DNA of 64,000 bases. Source: Streptomyces cellulosae (GTDB lineage Bacteria > Actinomycetota > Actinomycetes > Streptomycetales > Streptomycetaceae). The translations under genes and the position numbers were made by a program. Shown here in pieces: positions 1 to 9,866 of this stretch (position 1 is its first letter; every line of letters begins with the position of its first letter). Under the pieces are notes generated by a model. That model did not search any database and was not told where the DNA came from. It was given only the letters and a program-made list of their open reading frames with translations. Location of the stretch: the NCBI GenBank assembly GCA_014655195.1, contig BNBH01000010.1, positions 199,598 to 263,597 of the forward strand, written 5' to 3'.

Positions 1-2597
1 GGTGGGCGACCTCGCGCGGGCGGCCGAGCACCTCAAGGTCGAGGCCGACACCACCGCCCTGCCCGTCAAGTCGGTGAAGACCGTCCCCGGCGACCCCGAC
101 TCCCTCCAGGTCACCCTCTCCGAGGCGGTCCAGAAGGCCCAGACGGTCCGCGTCGTCTACGACGGCGAGGGCGGCCTCACCGCCGGCGGCGAAGCAGTGC
201 CCCGCATCGCCCGCTACGCCGAGAACGTCTCCGCCCACCGCCTCACCACCCCGTGGGGCGACAAGGTGGACAGGAACAACCCGCTGCCCGAGTACCCGCG
301 CCCCCAGCAGGTCCGCAAGCAGTGGAAGAACCTCAACGGCCCCTGGCAGTTCAGCGGTGCGAGGGCGGGGGAGCAGCCCGTCTTCGGCAGGAACCTGAAC
401 GAGAAGATCATCGTGCCGTTCCCTGCGGAGTCGCTGCTCTCCGGGATCGAGCGGCACGAGGACCACATGTTCTACCGCAAGCTGGTGGACGTGCCGAGGA
501 ACTGGAAGGTCGGCAAGAGCGGCGAGGACCGGCTCAAGCTGAACTTCGGCGCCGTCGATTACCAGGCCCGCGTCTGGGTCAACGGGAAGAAGGTCGCCGA
601 ACACACCGGCGGTTACAACGCGTTCAGCGCCGACATCACCGACGCGCTCAAGAGCAAGGGCCCCCCAGGAGATCGTCGTCGCGGTCACCGACACCGGCGG
701 CCCCGACCAGCCCGTGGGCAAGCAGTCCACCAGCCCCGGCGGCATCTGGTACACCCAGTCCTCCGGCATCTGGCAGACGGTCTGGATGGAGCCCGTCCCC
801 GAGACGCCCATTGACAACGTCGTCACGACGCCGGACATCGACACCAGGACCCTCGCCGTGACCGTCGAGTCCGCCGACGCGTCCGCCCGGGCCCGCGTCG
901 AGGCCGTCGCCCGCGACCACCGCGGCAAGGTCGTCGGCAAGGTGACCGGCCCCGCCAACAAGCAGCTCAAGCTGCCCGTCGCCAACCAGCACCTGTGGAG
1001 CCCGGACGACCCGTACCTCTACGACCTCGACATCACGCTGAAGGACGGCCGGTCCACCGACACGGTCGACAGCTACTTCGGCATGCGGAAGATCGGCATA
1101 GAGGACGTGGGCGGCTACAAGAAGCTCGTCCTCAACGGCAAGCCCGTGTTCTCCCTCGCCACCCTGGACCAGGGCTTCTGGCCCGACGGGCTCTACACCG
1201 CGCCCAGCGACGACGCCCTGGCGTTCGACCTGAAGGCACACAAGCAGCTCGGCTTCAACGCGGTCCGCAAGCACATCAAGGTGGAGTCGCCGCGCTGGTT
1301 CTACCACGCGGACCGGCTGGGCCTGCTGGTCTGGCAGGACTTCGTCTCCGGCAACCTCACCAGCGCGAACGGCCGGCAGGCGTTCGTCGACCAGGGCCGC
1401 GAGATGATGCGCCAGCACCACAACTCGCCCTCCGTCATCGGCTGGATCGTCTTCAACGAAGGCTGGGGCGAGTGGGACCGGCAGGAGACCGGCAAGCTCA
1501 CCGAGGCCGTCAAGGCCGCCGACCCGTCCCGCGTCGTCAACGCCCACAGCGGCGTCAACTGCTGCAACAGCAAGGGCGACTCCGGCACCGGCGACATCAT
1601 CGACCACCACGACTACACCAACGAGGACCCGCCCTTCCCCGACCACCGCGCGGCGATGGACGGCGAGCACGGCGGCTTCACCCTCCGCACCCCGGGGCAC
1701 ATGTGGCCCGGCCCGCCCACCGTCATCTACAGCGGCGTGGACAGCAAGGAGGCGCTGACCCGCAAGTACGTGGAGAACACCGAGAGGTTCTACCTCGACC
1801 AGGCCGCCGCGGAGCTGTCCGGCTCCGTGTACACGCAGATCACCGACCTGGAGAACGAGCTCAACGGCCTCTACACGTACGACCGCCGGGAGATCAAGGT
1901 CGACCCGAAGCAGGTCCGGGCGGTCAACCTCGAGGTGATCGCGGCCGGCGCATCCGCCGGTGAGCGGGAACAGCTCAAGGGCGGCGGCCACTGGTCCCTC
2001 GACGAGGGCGCCGGCACCACCGCGAAGGACGACGGCCCCAACGGCAAGGCGCTGACCCTCACCGGGGGCGCCACCTGGACCACCGGAGTCAGCGGCAGCG
2101 CGCTGAAGTTCGACGGGCAGGCCCAGTTCGCCCAGACGGAGGGACCGGTCCTCGACACCACCGGCAGCTACACCGTCTCCGCCTGGGTCACCCTCGACGC
2201 GCTGCCCGGCAACTACGCCACGGCGGTCAGCCAGGACGGCCGGCGCCAGGCCAGCCCGTTCTACCTCCAGTACGGGCAGGGCGCGTTCGCCTTCAGCACC
2301 CCCGGCGGCCAGCGGGCCCGCCTGGAGACGCGGCCCGAACTGGGCCGGTGGTACCACCTCGTAGGTGTGCGCGACGGCGCCACCGACCAGATCACCCTGT
2401 ACGTCGACGGCAAGAGGGCGGCCACCGTCACCGGCGGTCCGAACTATGTCGGCTCCGGCCCGCTGGCGGTGGGCCGCGCCAAGTGGAACGGTGACGACAC
2501 CGACTTCTGGAACGGCTCCGTCGACGAGGTCCACGCCTACGACAGGGCCCTCACCGCCGAGGAGGTGACCGCCCTGCACGAGGCGGAGAAGCCGTAA
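1..2597 (+). pseudogene. GH2 glycosidase with C-terminal LamG domain, 5' end off window, one frameshift
   Basis: A glycoside hydrolase family 2 enzyme of the beta-galactosidase/beta-glucuronidase type, probably secreted. The left edge cuts off its N terminus. Reading starts in the last strands of an Ig-like domain, followed by the GH2 sugar-binding domain (EYPRPQQVRKQWKNLNG, then VWVNGKKVAEHTGGYN). The frame breaks at a run of six C (661-666); removing one C joins it to the rest. The barrel domain shows the acid/base Glu in FNEGWGEWD (codon 1458) and a likely nucleophile in DGEHGG (codon 1665). From about 1975 to the stop there is a concanavalin-like LamG domain. It is a paralogue of the GH2 gene at 11182, sharing the GIWQTVWMEPVP segment. 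The single homopolymer change could be a true mutation or a sequencing error. Substrate is not readable; the family and the neighbouring sugar importer suggest a plant beta-glycoside. Confidence 0.8.
661..666 (+). other. Frameshift site in GH2 gene (C6 run)
   Basis: With six C the upstream frame continues into arginine-rich nonsense. With five C the protein reads KGPQEIVVAVTDTGGPDQ and continues into the conserved GH2 region at 714. Confidence 0.75.
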
Positions 2598-2612
2598 CCC
2601 CGGCGTGACGAA

Positions 2613-2640
2613 GGGGGCGGACGCCACGGCGCCCGCCCCC
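2613..2640 (+). terminator. Hairpin terminator after GH2 gene
   Basis: Perfect 8-bp stem GGGGGCGG / CCGCCCCC around a 12-nt loop, 16 bp after the stop codon. No T-tract, as is usual in high-GC actinobacteria. Confidence 0.6.
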
Positions 2641-2923
2641 TCTCGCGTTCCCGGCGGACACGGCTCAGGGCGTCCAGGGCGCCCCCACCGCCCCTTGGCG
2701 CTCTCGGTGAACAGGGTGGGGAGCCGTAGGTGCGCGTGCCGCCCGGGAGGCGTCGGCCAGGCCGGGGACGATCCGTCGGACGGCCTCGTCGCCGGTAGCT
2801 TCGGCTGTTCACGTCGGTGGTCCTGATGGCTCCCACGGCCCTACGGCCCCGCGCAGGCCACGCGGAATCCGTCGAGAACCCCTGCGTTCGCTCCCTGTAC
2901 GAGCGGCCCTCGCGGGGGGACGG
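2641..2923. other. Intergenic gap, no gene recognised
   Basis: The gap lies between the convergent GH2 gene and the small hypothetical gene. Short open frames on both strands lack a ribosome binding site and typical protein composition. A possible decayed coding stretch on the minus strand could not be assigned. Confidence 0.4.
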
Positions 2924-3379
2924 TCAGAAGCTCCAGCTGTAGAGGCCGCCGCCCGTATGCGCCGCGGATGCTGCGAGGCGGGCAACGCCCTGCAAGACCG
3001 CAAGGAGATCATCGTCGGTCATGTCGTCACCGTCCTCGGACCGGAGCCGCGTGATCCAGCGGTCTGCGAGCTCTTCGAGTTCGGCGGGACTCGCCGTGCC
3101 GAGCGCCCGGGTCAGGCGCTTCGGCAGGGCGAGCACCTCAACGCCGTCGTTCAAGGGGGCGGTGACCCACTCCGGCCACGGCCGCCACGCATGGAGCTGC
3201 TCAAGCGGCGGGGGCTCGGCCGAAGGCGCCTCGAAGTACATGTCCCACTCGGCGATGGCACTGTCCGGCTCGATGAAGTGGCAGGTCACAGACTCCAAGC
3301 CCTTGCCGGGTCCGTTCAGGCGTGTCGAGGCGGCCGTCTCGTCGTCAGGGGCGAGGAAGAACACGATGTCGTGGGCCAT
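2924..3379 (-). CDS. Hypothetical protein, 151 aa
   Basis: A soluble, acidic protein with no signal peptide or membrane segment. It starts MAHDIVFFLAPDDETAA and contains a Trp-rich middle (AEWDMYFEAP, HAWRPWPEWV) and a helical, acidic C-terminal half ending in LYSWSF. I do not recognise the family. Composition and third-position GC are typical of a real actinobacterial gene, and the ATG start is the first in the frame. It stands alone, convergent with the GH2 gene, so context gives no function. Confidence 0.7.
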   Translation of the reverse strand: MAHDIVFFLAPDDETAASTRLNGPGKGLESVTCHFIEPDSAIAEWDMYFEAPSAEPPPLEQLHAWRPWPEWVTAPLNDGVEVLALPKRLTRALGTASPAELEELADRWITRLRSEDGDDMTDDDLLAVLQGVARLAASAAHTGGGLYSWSF

Positions 3380-3679
3380 TCGAGCATGATGGCAGCCTGC
3401 GGCAGATGAGGCGCCGAGTCGGTCCCAGCCGTCCGACCGGCGGGCCGCCTCGGCTGCGTATGCGGTCCTGACGGTCCCGGCGGCCCAGGGCCCGGAGGCT
3501 GCGGGACTGATGCCGGGCAGACGCTGAAGGACTGCGGACCGAATCTGTGCGCAGACGCCGTCGCGACCCGCGACGGCGCGGGTGCGTCCGCCGCAGCGTC
3601 ACTCCTTGCGCGGTGAGGACGGGAGACGCGCGCGTGCGGAAGGCGGCCGGCCGCGCGAGGAGCGTGACCGGCCGCCGTA
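3380..3679. other. Intergenic gap with a 10-bp inverted repeat
   Basis: No credible gene. A perfect 10-bp inverted repeat CGCCGTCGCG / CGCGACGGCG with a 3-nt spacer lies at 3556-3578; it could be a terminator or a binding site. Nothing else recognisable. Confidence 0.4.
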
Positions 3680-3724
3680 CCGGACGCGGTGACGGGAGCC
3701 TAGGCGTCCCGTCACCGCGTCCGG
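3680..3724 (-). terminator. Very strong hairpin terminator of the sugar ABC operon
   Basis: An 18-bp perfect inverted repeat (3680-3697 with 3707-3724) closed by a 9-nt loop that itself contains the palindrome GCCTAGGC. It begins just past the stop codon of the last permease gene and marks the end of the four-gene operon. Confidence 0.8.
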
Positions 3725-3727
3725 GGT

Positions 3728-4762
3728 CTACATCAGTTGCCGTCGGCGGCCCAGCCACGTCTGGGCGACGACCACCACGGCGAGGAAGGCGCCGCTGACG
3801 ACCTGCTGGTAGGAGGAGTCCAGGGAGCCGATCTGGTTGATGACGTTCTGGATCACCTTCAGCAGCAGCACCCCGACCAGCGACCCGCTGACGTAGCCGA
3901 GCCCGCCGGTGAGCAGGGTGCCGCCGATGACCACGGCGGAGATCGCCTCCAGCTCCATGCCGTTGCCGAGGATGGTCACCCCGGAGGCGAGCCACGCGGC
4001 GTTCAGCGCGCCGGCGAGACCGGCCAGCACCCCGGACAGCGTGTAGACGAGGATCTTGGTGCGGGCCACGGGCGCGCCCATCAGCGCCGCCGCGTCCTCG
4101 TTGCCGCCGACCGCGTACACGTGCTGGCCGAACCGGGTGCGCCGCAGCACGACCGCCCCGGCGACGAACAGCGCCAGCATGATCCACACGGGGTTGCCCA
4201 GGCCGAGCGTGGTGCCCTGCCCCAGCTCGGCGAGGAACGAGCCCTTGCCGATCAGGTAGGTGTTCGCGCCCTCGTCGGTGATCGCCAGCATCAGACCCCG
4301 GGCGCCCAGCATGGCCGCCAGGGTGACGATGAACGGCGCGAGCCGCGACCGGGCCACCAGCAGCCCGTTGACCACGCCGACCGCCCCGCACACCACCAGC
4401 GGGAGCAGCAGCGCCACCAGCGTCCCGTGCCGGGACCCCCAGGCGGCCAGCACCCCGCCGAGCGCGAACAGCGAGCCCACCGACAGGTCGATGCCGCCGG
4501 TGATGATCACGAACGTCATGCCGAGCGCGACGATCGCGAGGAACGCCGAACTCGTCGCCATGTTGCTGACGTTGTCGCCGGTCGCGAACGAGTCGAAGCT
4601 GAACGTCGCCACCAGCGAGACGATGACGAGCACCGCGAGCGCGCCGTGCTGCTGCACCAGGGCGCTCAGCCGTTCCGACCGCGCCGACCCCACGGGCTCC
4701 GCGCCCGCCGCCCGCTTGCCCTCGTCCACGCTCACCGGCGCCTGCGTCTTCGTGACGGTCAT
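3728..4762 (-). CDS. Ribose/YjfF-class sugar ABC transporter permease
   Basis: Integral membrane permease of an ABC sugar importer of the RbsC/YtfT/YjfF class, about 344 aa with roughly ten hydrophobic segments. Diagnostic pieces are GMTFVIITGGIDLSVGS and the late loop ELEAISAVVIGGTLLTGG. The ATG at 4762 overlaps the stop of the upstream permease gene in an ATGA arrangement, which argues for this start over upstream in-frame codons and for translational coupling. It is the last gene of a binding protein - ATPase - permease - permease operon. The two permeases probably form a heterodimer with the ATPase on the inner face. Confidence 0.9.
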   Translation of the reverse strand: MTVTKTQAPVSVDEGKRAAGAEPVGSARSERLSALVQQHGALAVLVIVSLVATFSFDSFATGDNVSNMATSSAFLAIVALGMTFVIITGGIDLSVGSLFALGGVLAAWGSRHGTLVALLLPLVVCGAVGVVNGLLVARSRLAPFIVTLAAMLGARGLMLAITDEGANTYLIGKGSFLAELGQGTTLGLGNPVWIMLALFVAGAVVLRRTRFGQHVYAVGGNEDAAALMGAPVARTKILVYTLSGVLAGLAGALNAAWLASGVTILGNGMELEAISAVVIGGTLLTGGLGYVSGSLVGVLLLKVIQNVINQIGSLDSSYQQVVSGAFLAVVVVAQTWLGRRRQLM

Positions 4763-5721
4763 CGCTTCCCCCGTCCCCGCGCCGCGTAGACCGCGGCCAC
4801 GATCACTACGGCCTGCGCGATCTGCGTCCACGACGGCGGCAGATCGTGCTTGATGAGGGTGGCGGTGAGCAGCTGGATGAGGACCGCGCCCGCCACCGTC
4901 CCGGCGATGTTCACCCGGCCGCCGGTGAGCGGCGTGCCGCCGACCACGACGGCGGTGATGGCGGACAGCTCCATCAGATTGCCCAGCGACGTCGGGTCGC
5001 TGGCCTGCAGCCGTGCCGTGGCGAGCACGCCCGCCACGGCGGCGAGCAGCGCGGACACCACGTACACCACGATCAGCACGCGGCGCACCGGCAGGCCGGC
5101 GAGCTGCGCGGCGGGACGGCTGTCGCCGATGGCGAGCAGCTGCCGTCCGAAGGTGGTGCGGCGCACCGTGAACGCCACCAGCAGCGCCAGCACGGCCGCG
5201 ATCAGGATCAGGTACGGGATGCCCAGCACGTCACCCGAACCGAGCGACGCCAGTTGCGGGTTGCGGAGGTCCTTCAGCTGCGGCAGCAGCACCAGGGCCA
5301 GGCCCCGCCCGCCCACCATGAGGGCGAGGGTCGCCACGATGGGCTGCACCCCGACCAGTGCCACCAGCGCCCCGTTGGCGAGGCCCGCCCCGGCGGCGAA
5401 CAGCGCCACGACGAGCAGCGCCGGCACCAGTCCGTAGCCCAGGTAGAGCGCGGTCACCGAGGCCGCGAGCGCCATCACGGCGCCCACCGACAGGTCGACG
5501 CCCTCGGTGCCGATGACCAGGGCCATGCCCAGCGCGACGATGATGACGGGCGCCACCTGCACGGCCTGGGTGCGGAAGTTCTCCGCGGACAGGAAGTGCG
5601 GGGTGATCACGATGTTGACGACCAGCAGGAGTGCCACACCGGCGTACACGCCGTACCTCTGCAGCCACTGCAGGGCGCGCGCCCTGTCCAGGGGGACGGT
5701 CTTCAGAGCGGCTTCAGCCAT
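4759..5721 (-). CDS. Ribose/YtfT-class sugar ABC transporter permease
   Basis: First of two permeases of the YtfQ-like importer, 320 aa. It has the class signatures GMALVIGTEGVDLSVGAVMAL and LMELSAITAVVVGGTPLTGG, and about ten membrane segments. Its start overlaps the end of the ATPase gene by 8 bp and its end overlaps the next permease start by 4 bp, so the three genes are tightly coupled. The family pairs with an RbsA-type double ATPase, which is the gene immediately upstream. Confidence 0.9.
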   Translation of the reverse strand: MAEAALKTVPLDRARALQWLQRYGVYAGVALLLVVNIVITPHFLSAENFRTQAVQVAPVIIVALGMALVIGTEGVDLSVGAVMALAASVTALYLGYGLVPALLVVALFAAGAGLANGALVALVGVQPIVATLALMVGGRGLALVLLPQLKDLRNPQLASLGSGDVLGIPYLILIAAVLALLVAFTVRRTTFGRQLLAIGDSRPAAQLAGLPVRRVLIVVYVVSALLAAVAGVLATARLQASDPTSLGNLMELSAITAVVVGGTPLTGGRVNIAGTVAGAVLIQLLTATLIKHDLPPSWTQIAQAVVIVAAVYAARGRGKR

Positions 5722-7273
5722 CGGTGGCCGCCTCCCCGCCCGCGTCCCGTGCCGGGGCCTCCCCGGCGATGGTCCGCATCAGCTTGTCCTCGGTGACCTC
5801 GTCGCCGGTCAGCTCGCCGACGACGGCACCGTCCTTCAGTACGACCACGCGGTCGGACCCTTCGATCAGTTCCTCCAGGTCGGAGGAGATGAGCAGGACG
5901 CCCAGGCCGTCCGCGGCCAGTTCGTCCACGAGCTTCTGCACCTCGGCCTTGGCGCCGACGTCGATGCCCCGGGTGGGCTCGTCGAGCAGCAGCACCTTCG
6001 GGTTCATCGCCAGCCAGCGGGCGAGCAGCACCTTCTGCTGGTTGCCGCCGGACAATTCGCCGACCTTCTGCTGGGGTGAGGACGCCTTGATGCGCAGCCG
6101 CTCGATGAACGTGTTCACGATGGAGTCGACACGCGCCTCGGACACCAGCCCGAAGCGGGAGAGGCGGGGGAGGACGGCCAGCGAGATGTTCTCCCGGACC
6201 GACAGGCCGGGCACGATCCCCTCGCTCTTGCGGTCCTCCGGCAGCAGACTCACGCCCGCGCGGATGGCGGCCGGCGTGGAACCCCCGCGCAGGGGCACCC
6301 CGGCCACGACCACGCGGCCCGAACTCGTGGGCAGCGCCCCGGAGATGGCCTTCGCTGTCTCGGTGCGTCCGGACCCGAGCAGCCCGCCGAGCCCGACCAC
6401 CTCGCCGGGCCGGATGCTGACCGACACGCCGTGCAGCTGGTGCGGGACCGTCAGATCCGTGGCCTCCAGCACCGGGCGGGTGTCCGTGGCGTGGTGCTCG
6501 CCGGTGAACTTCGTCAGTCCCTCCGACCGCACCTCGCCCAGCTCGCGGCCCAGCATGGTGGACACCAGGGACAGCCGGTCCAGGTCGGCCAGCTTGCCGT
6601 GGTGGACGCGGCGGCCGTCCCGCAGCACGGTCACCGTGTCGCACACCGCGTACAGCTCGTCCAGGCGGTGGCTGACGTAGACGACGGCGATGCCCTCGTC
6701 GCGCAGCCGGCGGATGACCGAGAACAGCGTCTCGACCTCCCGCGGTTCGAGCGACGACGTCGGCTCGTCCATGATGACGATCCGCGCCTCGCTCGCCACC
6801 GCCCGCACCAGCGCGACCATCTGCTGCGCGCCCACACCGAGACTGCGCAGCGGCCGCCGTACGTCGACACGGACGCCGTAGCCGCGCAGGGTCTCCTCGG
6901 CCTCGCGGTGCATACGGGCGAAGTCCAGCAGACCGAAACGGTTCCGCGGCTCACGGCCCAGGAACAGGTTCCGGGCCACGCTGAGCAGCGGGATGAGGTT
7001 GACCTCTTGGTAGATCGTCGAGATGCCGGCCTTCTGCGCCTCCAGCGGGGTGGCGAAGGAGACCGGACGGCCCTGGAAAACGATGTCACCGGCGTCGGGC
7101 CGGTACACCCCGGTGAGGAGCTTGATGAGCGTCGACTTGCCGGCGCCGTTCTCGCCGATCAGGGCGTGGACCTCACCGGCGTGCAGGGTCAGGTCCACGT
7201 CGTCCAGGGCCCGGACGCCGGGGAACGTCTTGCTCAGTCCGCGGACGGCGAGGACTTCGGCGGGGGGAGCCAC
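5714..7273 (-). CDS. RbsA/YtfR-type sugar ABC transporter ATP-binding protein
   Basis: Cytoplasmic ATPase with two fused ABC domains, 519 aa, the normal length of RbsA/MglA/YtfR. The first domain has an intact Walker A GENGAGKST at residues 40-48, a degenerate signature LGVGAQQM and Walker B IVIMDEPTSSL. The second has a degenerate Walker A (GLLGSGRTE), a good signature LSGGNQQK and Walker B LLLDEPTRGID. This asymmetry is usual for the family. The start is GTG at 7273, with GGAGG five bases upstream. It lies 72 bp after the binding-protein gene. Confidence 0.93.
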   Translation of the reverse strand: MAPPAEVLAVRGLSKTFPGVRALDDVDLTLHAGEVHALIGENGAGKSTLIKLLTGVYRPDAGDIVFQGRPVSFATPLEAQKAGISTIYQEVNLIPLLSVARNLFLGREPRNRFGLLDFARMHREAEETLRGYGVRVDVRRPLRSLGVGAQQMVALVRAVASEARIVIMDEPTSSLEPREVETLFSVIRRLRDEGIAVVYVSHRLDELYAVCDTVTVLRDGRRVHHGKLADLDRLSLVSTMLGRELGEVRSEGLTKFTGEHHATDTRPVLEATDLTVPHQLHGVSVSIRPGEVVGLGGLLGSGRTETAKAISGALPTSSGRVVVAGVPLRGGSTPAAIRAGVSLLPEDRKSEGIVPGLSVRENISLAVLPRLSRFGLVSEARVDSIVNTFIERLRIKASSPQQKVGELSGGNQQKVLLARWLAMNPKVLLLDEPTRGIDVGAKAEVQKLVDELAADGLGVLLISSDLEELIEGSDRVVVLKDGAVVGELTGDEVTEDKLMRTIAGEAPARDAGGEAATDG

Positions 7274-7345
7274 CTGTGCCTCCAGGATGGGAAAGGGTGA
7301 CGGACGGACAGGGGGCCCGGCGTGACGCGGGCCCCCGCGACGGGA

Positions 7346-8440
7346 TCAGTAGGCCTTGCCGAGGTCCTGCTCGGCGTTGCCGTCGTCGTAGGCGCCGTCC
7401 TGGATGATGATGTCCTGCGCGACGTCCTTGCCCTGCGTGAAGTCGTCCAGCGTCTGGAACGCCAGCGGGCCGAACCGCGGGTTGGACTCGATGACACCGC
7501 TGATCCAGCCGTCCACGACGCCCTGGACGGCGTTGCGGGTGCCGTCCACCGTGACGATCTTGACGTCGCCGGCCTTCTTGCCCGCGCCCTTCAGCGCGGC
7601 GACCGCGCCCAGGCCCATCTCGTCGTTCTCCGCGTAGATGCCCTTGATGCCGGGCTTCGACTGGATGAGCTGCTCGGTGACCTGCTGGCCCTTCTCACGG
7701 GTGAAGTCACCGGTCTGCTCGAACACCACCTTCAGGTCCGGGGCCTTCTCGGCGATCCGCTCCTTGAAGCCCTTGGTGCGCTCGGTGGTGACGTTGTTGC
7801 CCGCCGAGCCCAGCAGGATCGCGACCTCGCCCTTGCCGCCGGTCGCCTCGATCATCTGGTCGGCGGCGCGACGGCCCTGCTCGACGAAGTCCGAGGCGAT
7901 GAAGGACACGTAGTCCTTGCAGGCGGTGGCGTTGATCTTCCGGTCGATGGTGACGATCGGGACCTTCTTGGCCGCGGCGGCCTGGAGGACGGGGTCCCAG
8001 CCGTCGGAGTTCAGCGGGGCGATCACCAGCAGGTCGGCGCCCTTGGCGAGCAGGTCCTGGACGTCGCTGATCTGCTTGGAGAACTGCGACTGGGCGTTGG
8101 CCGTCAGCAGTTTGACGCCTCTCCTGGCGGCCTCGTCCTTGATGGACTGCGTCTCGGCGATACGAAAGGGGTTGGCCTCCTTCTCCGACTGGGAGAAGCC
8201 GACCGTGGCGTCCTTCAGATCGATCTTCTTGCCGCCGTAGGCGTCGATGGCGCAGGTCTTGCTGCCCGGCTTCGGCTCGGCCACCTTCTGGCCGGCGTCG
8301 GCGGCGGCCGTGGACTTCTTGCCGTCCGCCGCGTCGTCCTCCGACTTGGCGCAGGACGTCGCGGTGAGGGCCACGGCGGCGGCCAAGGCCACGAGCACGG
8401 GACGGGCGAGGAGAAGGGAACGGTGAGTGGTGCGCTGCAT
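7346..8440 (-). CDS. YtfQ-like sugar ABC transporter substrate-binding lipoprotein
   Basis: Extracellular periplasmic-binding-protein-type lipoprotein, 364 aa, that would capture the sugar for the permeases encoded downstream. The ATG at 8440 gives a clean signal peptide with lipobox ATSC (Cys30). The mature part matches the pattern of E. coli YtfQ, the galactofuranose-binding protein: VGFSQSEKEANPFRIAET, GDFTREKGQQV and YAENDEMGLGAV. The substrate may be a furanose or another monosaccharide; sequence alone does not settle it. It is the first gene of its operon, about 110 bp downstream of a LacI-type palindrome (8550-8565), and the LacI gene just upstream is the likely repressor. Confidence 0.9.
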   Translation of the reverse strand: MQRTTHRSLLLARPVLVALAAAVALTATSCAKSEDDAADGKKSTAAADAGQKVAEPKPGSKTCAIDAYGGKKIDLKDATVGFSQSEKEANPFRIAETQSIKDEAARRGVKLLTANAQSQFSKQISDVQDLLAKGADLLVIAPLNSDGWDPVLQAAAAKKVPIVTIDRKINATACKDYVSFIASDFVEQGRRAADQMIEATGGKGEVAILLGSAGNNVTTERTKGFKERIAEKAPDLKVVFEQTGDFTREKGQQVTEQLIQSKPGIKGIYAENDEMGLGAVAALKGAGKKAGDVKIVTVDGTRNAVQGVVDGWISGVIESNPRFGPLAFQTLDDFTQGKDVAQDIIIQDGAYDDGNAEQDLGKAY

Positions 8441-8549
8441 GGTGACCCCGATCCGGGTGACGCTGAAAGGGAACTGGGGAGCCCGAAGGACGCGCATGGT
8501 GGAGCTGCTCCCCCTGTGCACAACGGCGTCCGGTGCGCCGCCAAGGAGG

Positions 8550-8577
8550 TTTTACATCGTTGGAAGGAGGCTGTAAA
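8550..8577. promoter_or_regulatory. LacI-type operator A upstream of ytfQ-like gene
   Basis: TTTTACATCGTTGGAA at 8550-8565 resembles the LacI-family core with a central CG. An outer inverted pair TTTACA (8551-8556) and TGTAAA (8572-8577) surrounds it. It resembles the site upstream of the adjacent lacI gene (9827-9842), sharing TTTTACA and CGTT. Confidence 0.55.
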
Positions 8578-8715
8578 CCCCTCGCGCACAAGGTGGGGCA
8601 GGGGGTGCCTCGAAGGGGGTCACGGGCGCGCGGAAGCGCGCGCTCGCGGTAAGCGCGTACTGTGACGGCACCTCAAGTGGCGCGGCCGGACGTCCGAGTT
8701 GAGGCGGTGCGGACG

Positions 8716-9732
8716 TCAGGGCGCGCCCGGACGTCCCAACGTGCTCTCCCGCTGGACCAGTTGGTAGTCCGCCCAGATCCGGCGCGGCTCCGGGGCGTCG
8801 TTGCCCAGGCGGGCCAGGACCGATTCCACCGCCAGGCGGCCGATCGCGGCCTTGTCCGGGGAGATCGAGGTGAGGGTCACCGCGCCGAAGCGGCCCTCGA
8901 TCACGTCGTCGAAGCCGACCACCGCGATGTCCTCGGGGACCCGCAGCCCTCGCTCGTGCAGCACCCGCATCGCGCCGATCGCCATCGGGTCGTTGTACGC
9001 GAACACCGCGTCCGGCCGCCGGCCGCTGTCCAGGATGTGCCGCATCGCCCGCGCCCCGTCGGCGTGCCCCCAGCCGTCGACCGCCGCGACCAGCCCCTCG
9101 TCCGCCGGCAGCCCCGCCGCCGTCAGCTCCTCGCGCCAGCCGCGCACACGGAGCTGCGCCGGCTCGCTGCGGTCGCGCCGCGCGCCGATGAACGCCACTT
9201 CGCGGCGCCCCAGTTCGATCAGATGCCGCACGGCGTCACGCGCGGCGGCGACGTTGTCGATCGCGATGTGGTCGTACGGCAGGTCGTAGTCCCGCTCGCC
9301 GAGCAGCACGAGCGGCACGTCCTGGTCGCGGTCGCGCAGATCCTCCGCCTCCAGCTCGATGGGGCTGAGGATCAGTCCGTCGATGACGCGGGCCCGGAAG
9401 CCCTGGCTCACCAGCAGCTCCTGGTCGCGCGAGCCGCCGGTGTGGTCGAGCAGCACGATGTAGTCGTGCTGGGAGGCCGCGTCGATGACGGACGCGGTCA
9501 GCTCGGCGAAGTACGGGTTGCCGAGCTCGGGCAGCGCGAGCGCGATGATGCCCGTACGGCCCTTGCGCAGGTGCCGCGCCGCGAGATTCGGCTGGTAGCC
9601 GAGCGCGTCGATGGACCGCTGGACCCGCTCGCGCATGGCAGGTGTGACGTGCTGGTAGTTGTTCACCACGTTCGAGACGGTCTTGATGGAGACCCCCGCG
9701 TGCGCGGCGACGTCCTTGAGGCTGACCCGCAC
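8716..9732 (-). CDS. LacI family transcriptional regulator (of the YtfQ-like importer)
   Basis: DNA-binding repressor, 338 aa. The N-terminal helix-turn-helix reads SLKDVAAHAGVSIKTVSNVV, followed by the hinge NLAARHLRKGRTG and a PBP1-like sugar-sensing domain. The start is GTG at 9732, chosen because GAAGGGA lies five bases upstream and because the HTH then begins at residue 4, as is normal. It lies directly upstream of the importer operon on the same strand. Similar palindromes precede the regulator and the importer, so autoregulation plus control of the importer is likely. It is paralogous to the next gene. Confidence 0.92.
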   Translation of the reverse strand: MRVSLKDVAAHAGVSIKTVSNVVNNYQHVTPAMRERVQRSIDALGYQPNLAARHLRKGRTGIIALALPELGNPYFAELTASVIDAASQHDYIVLLDHTGGSRDQELLVSQGFRARVIDGLILSPIELEAEDLRDRDQDVPLVLLGERDYDLPYDHIAIDNVAAARDAVRHLIELGRREVAFIGARRDRSEPAQLRVRGWREELTAAGLPADEGLVAAVDGWGHADGARAMRHILDSGRRPDAVFAYNDPMAIGAMRVLHERGLRVPEDIAVVGFDDVIEGRFGAVTLTSISPDKAAIGRLAVESVLARLGNDAPEPRRIWADYQLVQRESTLGRPGAP

Positions 9733-9826
9733 GGCAATCCCTTCGTGAGCGGCCCGACCCGGTAGGCGGGTGCGGATGGCGGTGCCGTCACCGCGAGAGT
9801 CGTGTGCCAGGCCGCCGGGCTCAGGT

Positions 9827-9842
9827 TTTACAACGTTATACA
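9827..9842. promoter_or_regulatory. LacI-type operator B upstream of first lacI gene
   Basis: TTTACAACGTTATACA with a perfect central AACGTT, about 95 bp upstream of the GTG start. It shares TTTTACA and CGTT with operator A, supporting autoregulation. Confidence 0.55.
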
Positions 9843-9866
9843 CGCCGTGACCGGACGATGACAAGG

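Noticed and set aside
648..2627. Long open frame (659 codons) on the minus strand opposite the GH2 gene
   Set aside because: Valine/glycine/arginine-rich shadow of a high-GC gene; no ribosome binding site; the + strand carries conserved GH2 and LamG motifs.
2641..2836. Possible decayed coding stretch on the minus strand (EAVRRIVPGLADASRAARAP)
   Set aside because: Too short, no start, no recognisable family.
8689..8736. GACGTCCG / CGGACGTC repeats at the end of the first lacI gene
   Set aside because: The arm overlaps the stop codon and the loop is long; no clear function.
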